A DNA stretch of 14,374 nucleotides from Clostridiales bacterium (GTDB lineage Bacteria > Bacillota > Clostridia > Christensenellales > Aristaeellaceae): positions 1-14,374 of the forward strand of contig JALFHA010000102.1 in assembly GCA_022776785.1 (NCBI GenBank), written 5' to 3'. Below are positions 13,861-14,374 of the stretch, piece by piece. The notes under the pieces are model-generated. The model did not search any database. It worked only from the letters and a program-made list of their open reading frames with translations, and was not told the origin of the DNA. Every line of letters begins with the position of its first letter. Position 1 is the stretch's first letter. Position numbers and translations under genes: made by a program.

Positions 13861-14374
13861 TCAATAGACGGGGCGCGGCTTATCCTTGCCGCTCTTGCCC
13901 AGCAGCATCATCATCTTGAAGGTCACGGCGTCGTCGAACTTGCGCAGGTCAAGCCCGGTCTGGCGCTGCACCTTGTCAAGACGGTAGACCAGCGTATTGC
14001 GGTGGATGTAAAGCTGGCGCGCAGTGTCGGACAGGTTGAGATCCTTCGCAAAGAACATCTCAATCGTGTGCAGCATTTCGTCATTGAAAAGGCGCGCCGT
14101 CTTGCGGTTGAAGAGGATGCCGTGATAGCGCGTGCCCATCTCGCGCGGAATATCCATCAGGAAGCGCTCGAGCACGAGACTGCGGTAGACATAGATGTGC
14201 TGCTCGGTCAGGAAGATGCGGCCCACCTCGACCGCACGGCGGGATTCGCGGTAGCTCTCGCCGATCTCCGGGAAGGTCTTCTTCGGCTCGCCGATGCCGA
14301 CCACGCAGCTCTTGCCCGCCTCGTCGAGCAGCGTCTGCTCAATGGCCTCGGCGAGCTGATAGAGCTCGTCAAAA
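13861..14374 (-). CDS. CdaR/PucR-type transcriptional regulator, C-terminal part only
   Basis: The last 170 codons of a gene whose 5' end lies beyond the window. The frame is open to the right-hand edge (last full codon at 14373). The segment YRESRRAVEVG fits the GGDEF-like domain of CdaR-family regulators. At fragment residues about 111-140, LSDTARQLYIHRNTLVYRLDKV is the PucR C-terminal helix-turn-helix, here broken as LSDTARQLYIHRNT plus LVYRLDKV. The usual LDLRKFDDAVTF closing helix follows. Such proteins are DNA-binding activators, often of catabolic or nitrogen genes; the ligand and targets here are unknown. It is 107 nt upstream of ctpA on the same strand, with a hairpin between them. 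Confidence 0.85.
   Translation of the reverse strand, partial: FDELYQLAEAIEQTLLDEAGKSCVVGIGEPKKTFPEIGESYRESRRAVEVGRIFLTEQHIYVYRSLVLERFLMDIPREMGTRYHGILFNRKTARLFNDEMLHTIEMFFAKDLNLSDTARQLYIHRNTLVYRLDKVQRQTGLDLRKFDDAVTFKMMMLLGKSGKDKPRPVY

Noticed and set aside
12470..13867. A 465-codon plus-strand open frame.
   Set aside because: It mirrors ctpA, whose signal peptide, PDZ domain and catalytic residues are unmistakable; the plus-strand product has no recognisable motif.
1..14374. CRISPR array, tRNA, rRNA, insertion sequence, phage or toxin-antitoxin genes.
   Set aside because: No regularly spaced repeats, cloverleaf, transposase or integrase motifs, or paired small toxin-antitoxin frames were seen on either strand.

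Overview
This window is a gene-dense, GC-rich bacterial segment in which every supportable gene lies on the minus strand, so transcription runs from high to low coordinates. The gene content suggests a GC-rich member of the Bacillota, probably class Clostridia. It includes a clostridial-type divergent LysA, DegV, a ComEC channel, a Spo0J/Noc-like ParB, a CtpA-type S41 protease, and very strong Shine-Dalgarno sites that are often plain runs of G. That placement is an inference from protein character; no rRNA or other marker is present.

Layout in transcription order. (1) 14374-13861: the 3' part of a CdaR/PucR-type transcriptional regulator, cut by the window edge. (2) 13753-12464: a secreted or membrane-anchored S41 C-terminal processing protease (CtpA), preceded by a hairpin with a GCGA tetraloop and followed by an intrinsic terminator at 12412-12443. 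(3) 12285-5857: a glycan block of four GT-A-fold family 2 glycosyltransferases, a polysaccharide pyruvyl transferase and a two-[4Fe-4S] FrhB-like oxidoreductase. It starts behind an extended -10 promoter near 12362-12370, and most of its junctions are ATGA overlaps. (4) 5838-1257: comEC, a divergent parB-like gene, degV and tadA. These follow with short gaps or overlaps and no terminator I can see, and the run ends at a strong intrinsic terminator at 1212-1244. (5) 1139-1167: a near-consensus sigma-A promoter that drives lysA (965-1, 3' end outside the window) through a leader of about 165 nt.

How the genes work together. The glycosyltransferases, pyruvyl transferase and FrhB-like protein look like an assembly and decoration module for a surface glycan. 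No initiating phosphosugar transferase, flippase, polymerase or ABC exporter is in the window, so the product cannot be named. The downstream genes (DNA uptake, a ParB-like DNA-binding protein, fatty-acid binding, tRNA wobble editing) are functionally unrelated but appear to be co-transcribed with it. The most interesting points are the FrhB-like/pyruvyl-transferase pair inside a glycan operon, the ParB-like protein that has lost parts of the CTP-binding signature, and the structured lysA leader with a start-overlapping small ORF. I found no CRISPR array, tRNA, rRNA, insertion sequence, phage gene or attachment site. I did not see a clearly new defence or mobile system.
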